Part shown: piece after piece, positions 51,930 through 64,000 of the stretch | How the letters are laid out: each line of letters opens with the position of its first letter | How positions within the stretch are numbered: the first letter of the stretch is position 1 | Assembly: GCF_026213295.1 (NCBI RefSeq) | Contig: NC_079424.1 | Location: forward strand, 11,494,814-11,558,813 | Direction of reading: 5' to 3' | From: Gadus chalcogrammus | Taxonomy: Eukaryota; Chordata; Actinopteri; Gadiformes; Gadidae | Length of the DNA: 64,000 nt | Notes under the pieces: model-generated | The model's input: only the letters and a program-made list of their open reading frames with translations | The model's database searches: none | Told to the model about the DNA's origin: nothing | Made by a program: the position numbers and the translations under genes

Positions 51930-53804
51930 TCCACAGCCGAAACAAACGGTGCAGCCTATGATATAACCGTACTGGCGGAGGCATCAGAGAAGGTGAGCTT
52001 TCATTCAGGCCCCTGCACGGGGGCGCGGTCCGAGTCCTCCACCTCCGCTGTGATCCAGGGTGAGGCCAGGGTCTTCGATCGGATGACATAAGGGGTCAAT
52101 TAGGTAATAGATTGCTTGAAGTCCCTGGGATGGAGGAAGCCTCATCAGAGTTCACACCAGTTCTCTGCTCATCGCAGCCTTAAAGTTCTACCAAACCTCT
52201 GTGGTTGTCATTTTATTTGACAATAATCTGTTTTGAATATCCGTATTGTTATTGTCTGTGTAATTTAAGCTTTGTAGGGTACGTATCCACACATTTGATC
52301 CACTTTCTGGAAGTTATCTTCTGAACTTTTTCAATAATGCCAGTAATAAAATACATGGCATTAGGTGCTTTTATGCTTTAATCAAAATCGCTTTCAAACT
52401 GAGTGCATATTCTTAGCATTCTTCCCTCGGGGCCGGGTAGGAAAAGAGGTGAAGAGGAGACAGTGGGTAGATATTGTTTTTCTCACATGCTCTCTTTGAC
52501 ACATAGGATCATATCAGTTGTAGATAGTTAGTCTGATTAATACGGTCCCTGGTATCCATAGGACTCAAGACATCATAGCATACAGTTTAACCATACTGAA
52601 ATCATCCCACCTGGACCGACATAGCAGTCCTCTAGAGGCAGAGAAGAAGACACTTTAACAATGTCAAGATTACGTATTCTGCATTCTGAAGGTTGAATAC
52701 AACCAATTAATTATTTATTCACTATAAATGCTACATGCAAATCCATTCTATAACGTGCCATTTCACAGAGAGCGCCGGCCATGAGACGGGCAGGGTCACC
52801 TTGCTCTACTGTGGTTTTGTGTGTGTGTGCGTGTTCCTTCTTGCCTTTCCTGCCACGTCCGAGAGTGTGTGATCCCTTCATCTTTGCTGTGACATTTCCT
52901 GAGTCTCTCCCGCCCATCCCCAACTTTCCTCTCATATGCACACATTTAATATGCCTTTCAGAGAAATCCTTTCACCCCTCTCTTGACCTCTCAGTGTCTC
53001 ACAACCAATCCCTCACTGTCTCACATCCTCTCTCTCTCTCTCTGTGTGTCTCACACCCCATCTCTCACTCTCTGTCTCACAACCTCTCTCCCTCTCTCTC
53101 TTTTTATATATATATATGTGTCTCTCACCCTCTCACTGCACCTCTTTAAACAGGGACCTAATCCCAGAGTTGTATTCTGCTGACCGATATGGAGAACTCG
53201 TGCTGGCCTGTTTAGTGGGTGTAAAACACAGAGTGACTAGAATAACAACGGCTCAAACACATAAAGCACTGCATTATGTATTGCAGTGCACGGAATCGGA
53301 TGGGTTCAATCTCCATCTTGCTCGATGCAATATAAGAAAATGAAAAATTTCACCCCTGCATTTTCTGTATTGTCTGTATTCTCTACAGCTTTTGAGATTT
53401 TCCCAAACAATTTGGCCAGAGGCTTGTCTTGCCAAGCTCTTTATCTCCTCAATACAACAGCTGTGGAGACTGTTTTCCCGAAAGAATGGCCAACAGCTTG
53501 CCAATATTGTGTGCTGTAGAAACAGCTGTTCAGCTTGCCCCATGAATGAATGATTTTGTGCAGGGACACACAGTGTGTGTTTTATCGCATTAAAGACACG
53601 TTGTGCGATTGGTTGAAAGCATCTCTGGAGTGCAGGAATCCCTACTTTCATTCAGATGAAGTATAAAAAAAAAAGTGGAGGTCGTGGAATTTGGCGACTC
53701 TGTCCAATTAAGAGAATATGAAACAGGACATTTTTCATTTGTTTGCAACCGGTTCACTTGATCTTCTTGCATAAACTGTTCTCATTGTCATCTTTACTTT
53801 CTAA
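51930..53804. other. Noncoding block, copy B
   Basis: Mirrors 7630-9499, including the C/T-rich tract (about 52990-53100), which passes into a TA run shorter than in copy A. No supported gene. Confidence 0.6.
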
Positions 53805-55739
53805 GGCCCAATCCCATTTCTACCCCTTACCCCTCCCCCTTGTTTTGAAGGGGTAAGGGGTAGGTGTACCCTGCGTTCACACCAAAAGATGCAAAAAGTT
53901 GACGCGTGTCGTGATCCCATTCAAAGTGAATGTAGAGACGCGTTGCTGCTTTGCATTTGCTGCCGAGAAAACAGGCAGCAAAACTTGATTTGCGGCGCGT
54001 CAAAATCTGATTTGCGGCGCGGCATGCCCGTGCCCGCTGCCGGGCACGGGCGAAGGGCGCGTTCACGTATTTTGCGGCGCGTCAAATGCTGCTCGAGTTG
54101 AAATATTTCAACTTTTGACGCGCCGCAAAACCTTTGACGCGCCGCAAAACTTGATTTGACGCGCCGCAAAACTCAGGCGTCAACGCGTTCGGGCAGCAAA
54201 TGCATCTTTTGGTGTGAACGCAGGTGAAGGGGCATAGGCGTTGATTACGGGGACATGTCCCCCCCACTATTTGAAATACGAATTTTATCCCCACCACTAA
54301 CAAAAATTTGGCCGTGATCTTATATATACAATTATATTATATTATATACTATTATATATAGAGCTCCGAGAGTCGCAAACAGCAACAATCACTTTCTCCT
54401 CCATGCTGCAGTTCACCCGGACTGCACTGAGTTCGACCGTTGAACGCTGATTGGTTGTTACGTTACACATGTCACTCAGTGGCCACGCTGTTTAACGCTG
54501 ATTGGCTGTCATCACGCGAAATTCGTGTCAAAGTTGAAATATTTCAACTCGAGCGAATTTGTCACGCCACAAATCCTCATGAACGCACTCGCCTGTGCAC
54601 GGCAAAAGTGTGGCGCGACAAATGAAAACAATTCGCCCGATACGCGTCTATACGTTCACTTTGGATCTTGTCGCCCGTTGTGTTTGGTGTGAACGCACTG
54701 GAGAAGTTTCAAGACAGACAGCCAAAATTGACATTTTTATTCAGACAATAGCCGGTCCTTTTGCTTCCTATAAAAAGCATGTTTGTGACACTGGATAACG
54801 ATATGGATACATAATCTAGCCTGCATGTGGACGGCCACATAAGGTAAGAAATTGGTATACGTAAACTTTGCTGCTGGTTCTGTTTGCTCGTGATGACCTG
54901 GCCAAAGGTTACCCACGGTCCGAAGCGATTGTGATCTGATTCTGGTTGGTGCTCCAGCTAATATGCATTAGATTGCAGGTAGTAGCAGCTACACACGGTG
55001 CGATTGCTACGCCAATGTGGTTATAGTTGTTTTGTCTGATTGAGATATGTGACGACTTGGAGTCTGGTAGGCCTATCCTGGCATAAATATGTTCTCGCAT
55101 AAACTGTGTGATTATCCTAAACTGTAGGGGATTTTATTTGCGGGCAATTTGCTTATGATGTTGTAACGAGTGAAGTCTACATTGGTCCTTCGCAAGTGTT
55201 TACTGGTGGTCATGATTTGGCAGATGCAATTCTCCTCTGGGCGCTTGTTTTTTTCTTCTTTTTTTAATGCAGCATAACATATGCTACCAGCAGCCCTTGC
55301 TCGTCTTCAAAAGGCTGATGCTCAGTACCTCGTTTCATTTCGTACCCCCTTTGCAGTCTGGCATTGTTTGTCTGGTAAACTTTGTTGATGTCAAGATAAG
55401 TGTTAAATTGCCAACACTGTTCTTTGTCCTGTGTGTATTAGTATTACATATCCCGAGCCAATACCCTGTTGTTTCCAACGCCGTGTTGCAAAACAAGCCA
55501 AAACACAAACTGTGGTTTTCAACTTTTATTGTTCGAATAGGATTTTCAACACCTGACAATACACTGTAGAGCATATTGTAATGCAGCGTTGAATGGATGA
55601 ATAGCTTACATAAGGGTACCCAGCACTTTTCAAACCACACTCAAGCTTATGGTTATTGTCCTCACCACTTCTAAAAACAAACTGACGCCCTTGGGAAGGG
55701 GTAAGGGGAAGGGGTAAGGGGTAGAAATGGGATTGGGCC
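53805..55739 (+). mobile_element. Harbinger-like composite DNA element, copy B
   Basis: Same element as 9500-11307, bounded by TAA at 53802-53804 and 55740-55742, with the GGCCCAATCCC inverted termini intact. It carries a younger nested MITE (53870-54224) and lacks the 242-bp segment of copy A. Extra GGGGAAGGGGTAA units occur near the right end. Confidence 0.72.
53870..54224 (+). mobile_element. Nested GC-rich MITE present only in copy B
   Basis: A 355-bp insertion with perfect 24-bp TIRs: it starts CCTGCGTTCACACCAAAAGA and ends with the exact inverse, TCTTTTGGTGTGAACGCAGG. The interior has repeated GCGGCGCGTCAAA-type words in both orientations and a palindromic centre (CCCGTGCCCGCTGCCGGGCA), so the whole unit can fold on itself. 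There is no open frame for a transposase. It is absent from copy A at the matching site (about 9570-9585). A clean target duplication is not obvious, because the site lies in AAGGGG repeats. Confidence 0.88.
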
Positions 55740-58700
55740 TAATTATCCTGTGAGTCCCACCTCTGGTGAAAGTTTTGCCTTTGCAGAGTCTCTACTTTCC
55801 GGAACAGTAAAGCATCTTCAAGCACCCCTGCGGTGCAACCCGGTCTCTTTGCCCAGCGCCAACTTTCGGGATGTAAATCCTCTGAACCAGCTCAGGAAAA
55901 ACCTCTGGGTTATCGACTCTCACACTCTTTGTTGTTCTGGCTCTTCTGGTTATGCTGGGTTCAAGTGGTTCTTCGTCTTTATATTGCTGTTTGTGCATAT
56001 TAAAAAACACCAGAAAACCTCCCAAGGAAAAAGGGAATCTGGAAGTGCCCAGTTAAAAGGCCATCTCAGAGTTTCTCAGTGAAACTTTAGGAACGAGCCC
56101 TCAATATGGGCTGATCCTAATTGAATTCCATTGAGCCCTGAAGGAACTAATGACCTCACAGCTATGTCTAATAGCTTGTGGGCAAAGTGGACGTTTGCGA
56201 TTAAGACTCTACTTCGATGCATCATTTAGTCGACTCGCCCGATTCTGAAAAGGGCCGTTGATGATGTTGGACCTGGTGTAATATACCTTCTTTTTGTTGT
56301 AGACAAACAACCTATTAGACGACATAATAGTTTTCCATCGCCCAAACCCTGAGTCTGCACTCCACTCCTCTGCCCCGCTACATTTGGGAATTATTTACTG
56401 CTCCTAAGTGGAGAAATGCTGACAGTCACACAAGCCCCGTTTGCAATTACTCGGAAAACAGTATTCCCTCCTAGACCTGGCACCATTTCCTTGACATTGC
56501 AAACTCCACCGCTACCTATTACGATTTTATTGACCACAAAATTCATAGATAAATAAATACCCTGTGGTCGCTTCCTGAAACCCATTGCCAAATCCAATTA
56601 CTTCCACATCAACCGCAATAAAATGGAAGCGTGTGATTGGTCAAAGCATGGTTCTCTGCATGAAGTGGCTCATGAACCGCTAGAGGAGCACCTATTGAAG
56701 CCTTAAAATTCACACTTTGAATAAATACAGAGGCATTTATAAAAAAAAGCAGCAAGACAAGCTGGATGAAACAGTGGGCCGCCCCAGTGGGATGTCTTTC
56801 AGTTTTTTCCTCAATACTCACAGGCGGGTTGGCAGGAATCCCTGCCTTTTTTCTCAGACAAAGGGAAGAAAAACTGTGCACGATGGTGAATGTGGAGACT
56901 GTAACTAGCAAAGAAAACATGAAGCTAGGCGTTTTGTCATTTGTAAACAACGGGTTGACTTCATGTTTGAACCGGGACAGGAAAACGCTAGAAGACGACA
57001 TGGATGCTTAACCTAGCGGCGACTGCACTCGCCTTGGTTCAAATCCTTCTGTCAACACAATTCTTGTCTGTTGAGGAAACCTGAAGCAAGCTTTTGTGGC
57101 TGCCAGCGACCAGGGGTTGCACTGTGGATCCTTGGCATGCTATCTGACCTTTGAGTGAATGGGAAATGTCCTCCAGAGATCAATGGAGGAAGCACGTGAA
57201 AAGGAATGCCTTCATCTACCCACTTCAGTTTCGGCCAATCCCCCCGTAAAATCTACGACCTGTTCACCATCCTGAACAGATTGATGCCGAGATTTATTGA
57301 GTAACAATTCATTTTTGGGACAGGTACATTCCTCATGTTTCATCGAGAATGCAGGTCACATACTTACAATGGTTTAGCACTGTTTACTCTGGTTCTCTCA
57401 TTGATAGAGTTGGAGACATTCAGAAGGAAAAGCCTTCAAAAGAGAAGAAAAACCCACACATCCTCTCCACTCCACTTTTCGAAGAAATATTCTGGCTAAA
57501 TTCTCTTTCAATTTAGTCAGAGGTCTAAATAATCAGCTTTCGGAAAGGGTGATATAGTGCCTGTTTATAGCTTAATGTTGGAGACGGTTATACATTTAAA
57601 GATGTAGGGGAGATTAAAGGCTTTTAATCTGTCTGGAATCAATAGCAGCAGATATATTAATGAGGGTCAGTTATACATTTTAAGATGTGGGGGAGATTTA
57701 AGGACTTTTAACTGCCTGGAATCAATGGCAGAAGATATATTAACTTGGGCCATGTGAGGCGGAGGATACGTCTAACTTTATGTTTAACGTGTATTAGTTT
57801 CACAAGTGTGCAGTGTTGTTTCCCTTGCTGCTGTAGGATACTGTGAGAATAAGTAGATATACAATTGAAAGCAGCGCAGCCTGAGCACCTGCTGCCAAAG
57901 TCATTATTCACAGTGAACCAGTGAACCAATGGGCCGCTTCTGAATTAATTTGAGGAGTGAACTAACCCAAATTAATCTCTGGAAATGGCATTCAATAAGC
58001 AGTTAACTAGTTGGATAATAAGCCACTGGCAATTCTATTTTCATCTAATAAAATGTTGATGTTTGCCATTACATTTCTTAATATTAACAAATAAAAAGTA
58101 CTTTATTTCATTCCGAATACAAGCAACACATAATTGTGATTCACGAGCTATACCGGAGAGCACTACAGAGCAACACTTCTCTAATCATGTGAGCGCAGTG
58201 CATTCGGTATATCCTAATGTATTTAATACCAGCAGACTTAAGTATACCCCCCCCCCCACCCCCCACCATTTCTCTGTCTGTCCTCATCTCCACATCTCTG
58301 TCTCCCTCTCGCTCTCCCACGCACCCTCTCTCTCTGCATTCTCTACTCTCTCTCTCCAAATCTTTTTCAACCTATTCAAGATGAGCATACGTATATGCGA
58401 CTTGCTTGGGGCCACAAGTGGGGCTTGAAAATCAAATCTATTTGATGTTGTACATTAAAAAGTACATTTGATGTTGTACATTCACCTTTATTCCGTTTCA
58501 GATTCGACATCTTTCCCCCATCGAGTTCAACTGATGAGTTGAAAGACCCAACACTCGCTTGTTGAATCACAAAAATTGAACTCGATTTTGTTTCACTCTT
58601 TGGAATATTTGAAAAGTGGAAAGTGCTGACGTTAGAGCCGCCAGTAGCTTTCTGTGATAGGCCAGTAAGTGTGTTGAGGAGCCATGGAGAGCCATGTGGG

Positions 58701-59117
58701 GATGTTTGACGCAGTGTTGAGGGAGGTGCTTCATTATAGAGCTGGTTCCATTGTGTCTCTCTCTGTTAAGCATGTGTACCTTATTACAGGATGGCGGTCT
58801 GGGTCGCACTATTACCTACCATGCTGCACTTAGATGCAAAGAAATAGACATACAATTTATTTGGTTATTTATTGTGAGCTGTCATGTCGGACACCAGATT
58901 TATTCTACAACTAGGTTGCATAATCGCAGTTTACAAACCTGACTGCAAGGTTAACAGCTGTGAAGACGAGACCATTGGCCAAAAGTTAAGCTCTGTATAA
59001 GTATTTATTGCACAATAGACCAACACAAAAACCCTCAGACATTGCCTGTTTTCATGTCCAGGACACAGCGACGGTGTCTCAGAAAAAAGTCCCTACCAAT
59101 TAAGACACTTAAGACAC
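55740..59117. other. Noncoding block, copy B
   Basis: Mirrors 11308-14683. The open frame at 55750-56082 ends 14 codons earlier than its copy A version because of one nonsense change. The poly-C run differs in length and has an A interruption near 58259. No supported gene. Confidence 0.6.
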
Positions 59118-59777
59118 GTTTCCACTGCAGGAACTTTCCCAGGAACTATGAACCATTGGAGGCACTCAGTGTGTGTCCACTGCAGGAACCAGGGTCTAAA
59201 TTAAGTACAGGGGACATTATTTTTCCCAGCCAAAAGCTCTCTCCATGGGGGGGGTAGTACTTTCCAAAAGCACAGGAACTTTGGGGGCCTTGCCATGCTG
59301 ATCATCTTATTAGCCGAACGAATACTCAAAGCATATTATTTCAGCATCTCCAGCCACAAACCGACTGTTTTCTGTTCACTCCGACATCCAGTGAATCACA
59401 CTAAGTCGCCTTATTGCTTCCATAGTGGTGAACTACATTCATATCATCAGCACTTTCTGTTATACGTGTTGATCATTCATCTCGATAGCAGTTGGCGCTA
59501 CGAGCCAATGTTTACTTGCGCTGTGGGACGTGAATATAGGTTGCTTATGGTAACATGACCGTTTGCAGTAGTATCGCAACAGTTTTGTTTGGGAGATCGA
59601 CTTCTTATGAAGTGGGTCAAAAATAACTAATGGTGATGGCCTACTTTTAGTTATTTTGTTGCTTAAATTTTTCTCGTAGTATTTATCAGTTTTTCATGTC
59701 CTTTATTCGTTATGTGCCTGACGTAAAATGACCTTTATTTGTCTAACCTTCATGGGTCTTTAGGCCGCGGTGGAAAC
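59118..59777 (+). mobile_element. MITE-like DNA element, copy B
   Basis: Equivalent of 14684-15264 with the same GTTTCCACTGCAGG and CCGCGGTGGAAAC ends. It differs by an 87-bp segment (59578-59664) that replaces 10 bases of copy A. Confidence 0.5.
59578..59664 (+). other. Copy-B-specific 87-bp replacement
   Basis: Copy A has GTAAACGAGT (15142-15151) where copy B has 87 different bases. The segment contains an inverted pair, AAAATAACTA and TAGTTATTTT, separated by about 18 bases. No terminal repeats or target duplication were seen. It may be the ancestral state, with a deletion in A. Confidence 0.8.
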
Positions 59778-62700
59778 CAAGACCATAAGGGGCTGAAGAA
59801 ACCTTTTAGTCCCTTTTAATGTCATTCCTGGGACTAAAAGTTCTGGGGGATTTCGGTTGGAAACCCAGCTTTAAATATCAACTCTGTTAATCATACTCAT
59901 CAGTGGCAGCTGTGTCTGCTCCTTCAACGAGCCACACCTGGCTCCCCAGGCACACCAAACGATGGCCACGCCCCCTCTTGCCTAAATTACTAAGCATGAT
60001 TCAAGTCAATATTTATGGGGTGTTTACTGTGATGAATTGCAATCTGCTGGCTTATTCTTCTTATTCTGATTTCATACAGCGGCGCCGTCATCGTGCTACA
60101 ATATCAACGATTGCTGTTTGAATTGTTCCCAATCCCAATGTGCTACTCAGACATGCTTGTTTGAATGGACATGCGTTTTCTGAATAGAATCTCAGCCGTT
60201 ACAGATTAAAAACTCAAACAAAGTAGAAAGAGGGTACAAACTAGCCTCAGGCAGCCCAGAAGTTCTGTCCCACTGATGGACTGTGCATACAAAATGTTAA
60301 AAATATCCCTGACTTCTCCAGTTTCCTGGCATTGAACCGCTAAATGAAAATGGTGCTTTTTTAGAAGCGACCGTTCGGCAGGGACTTTTATATTTCTTTC
60401 TATGTTGAAGCTTACACCGAAGCATCCGTTTCCAGCCTTTATAGTCCAGCTTTATTCCTGGGGTATGGGCATGCACATGTGTATCTGTGTGTGTGTGCCC
60501 CACTTTCTGGGTTATAGCCGGCAGAAGCCTCTCAACGGTTGACAGCCCCACCATATCAGAAACAAGGATGGCTGCGGCTGTCCCTTTAGAATTACACAAC
60601 GCTAAGAAAACATTATGTATTTAGCCCTTTTGGTTCTACTATGCTAGATGTGGACATAACGTTTTTTTTATTGTGAGCTATCCTTTCAGACACCTGATTT
60701 ATACTACAACTCGGTTGTATATTTACATGTGCTACGTCATTCCTGAATTAATGCAGTATTGATCTTGACAGTTGTAGCTCTGACCCCTCAGTATTAAACA
60801 CTTCTTAGATGACCGGGCAACCCGAAGGAACAACACTCTCTGGACTTAATGTGTTTTATGAAGAAATGCTTGTTTAACCCTTGGGTTTAACAGTGGGGGT
60901 GTAGTGTATGTCAATGCTCTGCAAACAATGCATAGACAGATGTTATCGTCATGTTTGCATCATTAACTGTGCTCAAGACCAGATTTATATTATTCTGAAA
61001 CTTGATCGAAGCAAAGATTGTACTTACAAATAAATGGCCTAAGTTGCAACAACATTCAACATACTTAAAAAAACACTCTTTCCATGACAAATCAATTCTC
61101 GAACCACATCAGTCAATATTAGGTTAGATAATGTAAAGGATCTCCCCACCAAACGATAGGATGTCATCAGCCAACCTAGATAACAAGTTTGCATTGATTA
61201 AACCTGAATATAGTCAAAAGCATTACATTATTATACATCATTATCGACCACTCAAACAGCAAGACTCTTAGTAATGCATGAAATAAATTAGCCCACATTG
61301 ATCATATTGCCCTCGAGGAAAGATTTGACCAATGCTGTGAGAGAACAAACACCAATGTCCGTGTGTAGAATTGTTAAAATTGCTTATCTATAAATTCTTG
61401 CCGCATTTGAATTATAATTATTTCAACATTTAATCAAATAATTTTTATATTAATTTGCCCACTGCAACAGAAAACCTTGATGGGATAGTGTGCCTTTCTT
61501 TCGTCAGAAATAATTGGTCTGGACGACCAGCAGGGGAAAAAACAGCAGTCTGTTCAAGTTAATCAAGCGCAGAACACAGAGTGACCCCGATCACACATAC
61601 TTCACCATTTCCAAAACAACCCTGAATGTACAAAGGTTTTGAAACCTTTATGCTGCTTGATGCACAACATTTTTTAATCACATTCATGACCTTGCACACA
61701 ATTCACTTACGAAGACAAGAGTGGAAACAACCATCCTAGAAAACATTCTTTCAAACCGAGCAAATTTTGCGGTTTAGTGTTAAATGGCGACTAGCTCAAA
61801 CCGGCGTGAACAAGAGGGCTTCATCTGCTGGGGGGGCTTGTAGACACAGACACCGATGATCAATTCAGTGTGTGACTGCTGCATGCTCCCGTTTCAGCAC
61901 ATTTAATTACACTGGCTAATTGACGGAGCCCCGATTGGCCGTATGTGCAAGCATATTTTAATAATTCACCCAGGGTCCCTGTCTGCAGGATGGATGGATT
62001 AATTACACTGTGAGATCTTTATTATTGGTGCAGTATTAGGTTGTGAATCAATCACAATTGATTTTGACTCGCTTAATTGAATAATTGTTGCTTCAATATT
62101 AGATTAGCCTTTGTGATAGTTTAACATTCTTCCACATTTAGATTCTTAGATCTACTTCTTTCTGACTTTCTGTGTTTCATTTGCTCTCCCTCAAATCTCA
62201 AGTGTGTGATACTTATACGGACGGACCGAATACTTCTTGACTAATGTCAGTCAGCAACAACTTCCCACAAACAATTCCAATACATTCTTCTAATTTGCTG
62301 TAACCGCAGTACAAATTCATTCAACAAAATCTGAATTTATGCAGCCCCTACAAACATAAAAATCGAATATAAAACAAATAATTTCTCTTCAGCATTACAA
62401 TTGCCTACGGACTCTCCAGAGGACCATCACTATGAATCTACTCGTACGTGCTTTAAGTTGCTCTGCATGTTTCCACATGAAGTGGTCGGGTTCGAACTCG
62501 GTGAATGAATAGTCAGAAACAGTTAGAGGCATGGTTTGTTTGCTGTTGCCCTACACCAACCCTACATGTGCTACTGAATGGACCATTTTCTCTCAAAGGA
62601 TGTGTTGCCAGTCCTGCCAGGGGTGCCGTCATCAAAGGGCCCTAGTGTATTCCCTTATGAAATGGAAGACGGAGGAATATGAAATGCAATGCACTATCTT

Positions 62701-63244
62701 GTTCTTTTCAGCTCAACTTCTTTATATTTGTTATATTTTGTCTCATCTTAGTGCTTTTTCAGCCATAACTTTGATTTCCTGCAGGCAGTGACAGCCACAC
62801 TGAAATAAATCCCTTTGTTGACATTATTTTTACTAACACAGATGCATGCCTATGAGCGAGAATAGTTTTCCACAAGCCTTGCAATTTAAGCCTCTTTTCT
62901 CAGCTAAAACTACATCTCTTGTGTTTACACTCTACGGAAATGCCCTAGAATAATAGACAGGAAAATGGTTTATTTTAAATATTATAATTAGGAGTATATT
63001 TTACCTTAACCCTGGATGACCTTCCTCTCTCTTTTTTGTCATTTAATTTCATATGAAAAATTTGTGTTGAATGCTGAATTATATGCTTTGAATGAATTAC
63101 ACAAAATAACTATTAACCTATAAACCGACTCGGGGGGATGCAGTTTTGGTTCCATGTCTGTTTGTGCAGCTACTGTTCAAAATATTTGAATCTGCACAGT
63201 GCACATACATCTATACAAGTGTGCATGCATCATCTCTCTCTCTA

Positions 63245-63319
<75 letters not shown>

Positions 63320-64000
63320 ACACAACACACACACACACACAAAACACACCGCTCACACCTCAAATATTTATGAGTTTTCTGACTTAATCCCAGCTGTTTC
63401 CTCTTGGTGACTTGAACATCTTTATAGACTCCAGTAGTTACTCCTGACACGTGATGAATGGCAGAGGGAGCAGGGTGGATTTGAATCACTAGACCCTTCC
63501 TCTCTTCCCACTTCTGCACAGACTTTTAACTTTTTTGATCTTTTTTTCTGTCTTCGCAACAACAACAACAACAACAGCATAAACATTCCATCACATCCAG
63601 GGACATAAAGGTGTCCGTTCACCACTTCCTGGGTAACAACATCCTATCCCATCCTGTCCCTGGTCCTCCTCTGACCTCTGGAAAACACTTGGATCGGACT
63701 ACAATGAGGCTCTATCCTTCAGCCCTGATTCCTCAGTTCCCCTTAGAAAAACCTGGATTGTTTCCAACCACTCTGCTCTTCCCACGACCTGTCATCGACA
63801 GCTTGAGATGCCCTTCAAAACAACACCTTGTTTTGTATCAACGGTTGCACTCCAACGAACGCTCTCTGTAGCCCATGCTGTTATCTAGAGAGTCTCCACA
63901 GCCTACTTCATATTATGACAGCCTCTTCAACCTTCAACACAACCCCCAGAATGCATCAAGACACCCTGAAGCAGCTACTACGCCCATGGATGCATCCACA
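59778..64000. other. Noncoding block, copy B end of window
   Basis: Mirrors 15265-19470, including the AT-rich possible conserved element (61786-62105) and a longer CA array (63245-63345). Copy B lacks 10 bases present in A near 16941. No supported gene. Confidence 0.6.
63245..63345 (+). repeat. (CA)n microsatellite, copy B
   Basis: A mostly pure CA array with interruptions only at the right end. It is longer and purer than the copy A equivalent (18740-18813). Confidence 0.97.

Overview
The window looks like teleost fish nuclear DNA. The evidence is long (AC)n/(GT)n and (TC)n microsatellites, a tRNA-derived SINE, hAT, Harbinger-like and MITE elements of fish type, an L2-type LINE remnant, and vertebrate exons separated by kilobase introns. 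The very high dinucleotide-repeat load would suit a gadiform but does not prove one. There are no operons, rRNA genes, true tRNA genes or CRISPR arrays.

The only protein-coding sequence I can identify with confidence is the 3' end of one plus-strand gene: two exons (36961-37088 and 43615-43875) of a class II facilitative sugar/urate transporter, closest to GLUT9 (SLC2A9 or the related fish SLC2A15). They encode the end of TM10, TM11, TM12, the PETK-type signature and a cytoplasmic tail ending in Ser-Ser-Phe. The 5' exons were not found. The 6.5-kb last intron is full of long dinucleotide arrays. One of them, (GT)48, fills the space between a candidate branch point and the 3' splice site.

The dominant structure is a very large direct repeat. 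Positions 1-19470 (copy A) are repeated, nearly base for base, at 44201-64000 (copy B). Both copies run off the window edge, so the true unit is at least 44.2 kb and its breakpoints are not visible. The copies differ by scattered SNPs and small indels, microsatellite length, a MITE present only in B, a 242-bp segment present only in A, an 87-bp replacement, and one island of dense indels (about 3380-5010 in A, 47640-49300 in B). A 100-N gap at 29079-29178 lies between the copies. The arrangement fits either a recent tandem segmental duplication carrying the transporter gene or two haplotypes placed in tandem by the assembler. I consider the second at least as likely.

Layout: 1-19470 copy A (CpG-rich candidate exon near 0.9-1.3 kb, hAT element at 7.1 kb, Harbinger-like composite at 9.5-11.3 kb, MITE at 14.7 kb, AT-rich possibly conserved noncoding DNA at 17.3 kb). 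19471-29078 unique spacer (L2 remnant, TA palindrome, hAT with a transposase fragment, SINE, microsatellites). 29079-29178 gap. 29179-36960 unique spacer with a 24-bp minisatellite and a 59/60-bp minisatellite. 36961-43875 transporter exons and last intron. 43876-44200 start of the 3' flank/UTR. 44201-64000 copy B. I found no clear new biological system. The most notable items are the duplication and the splice-site architecture.
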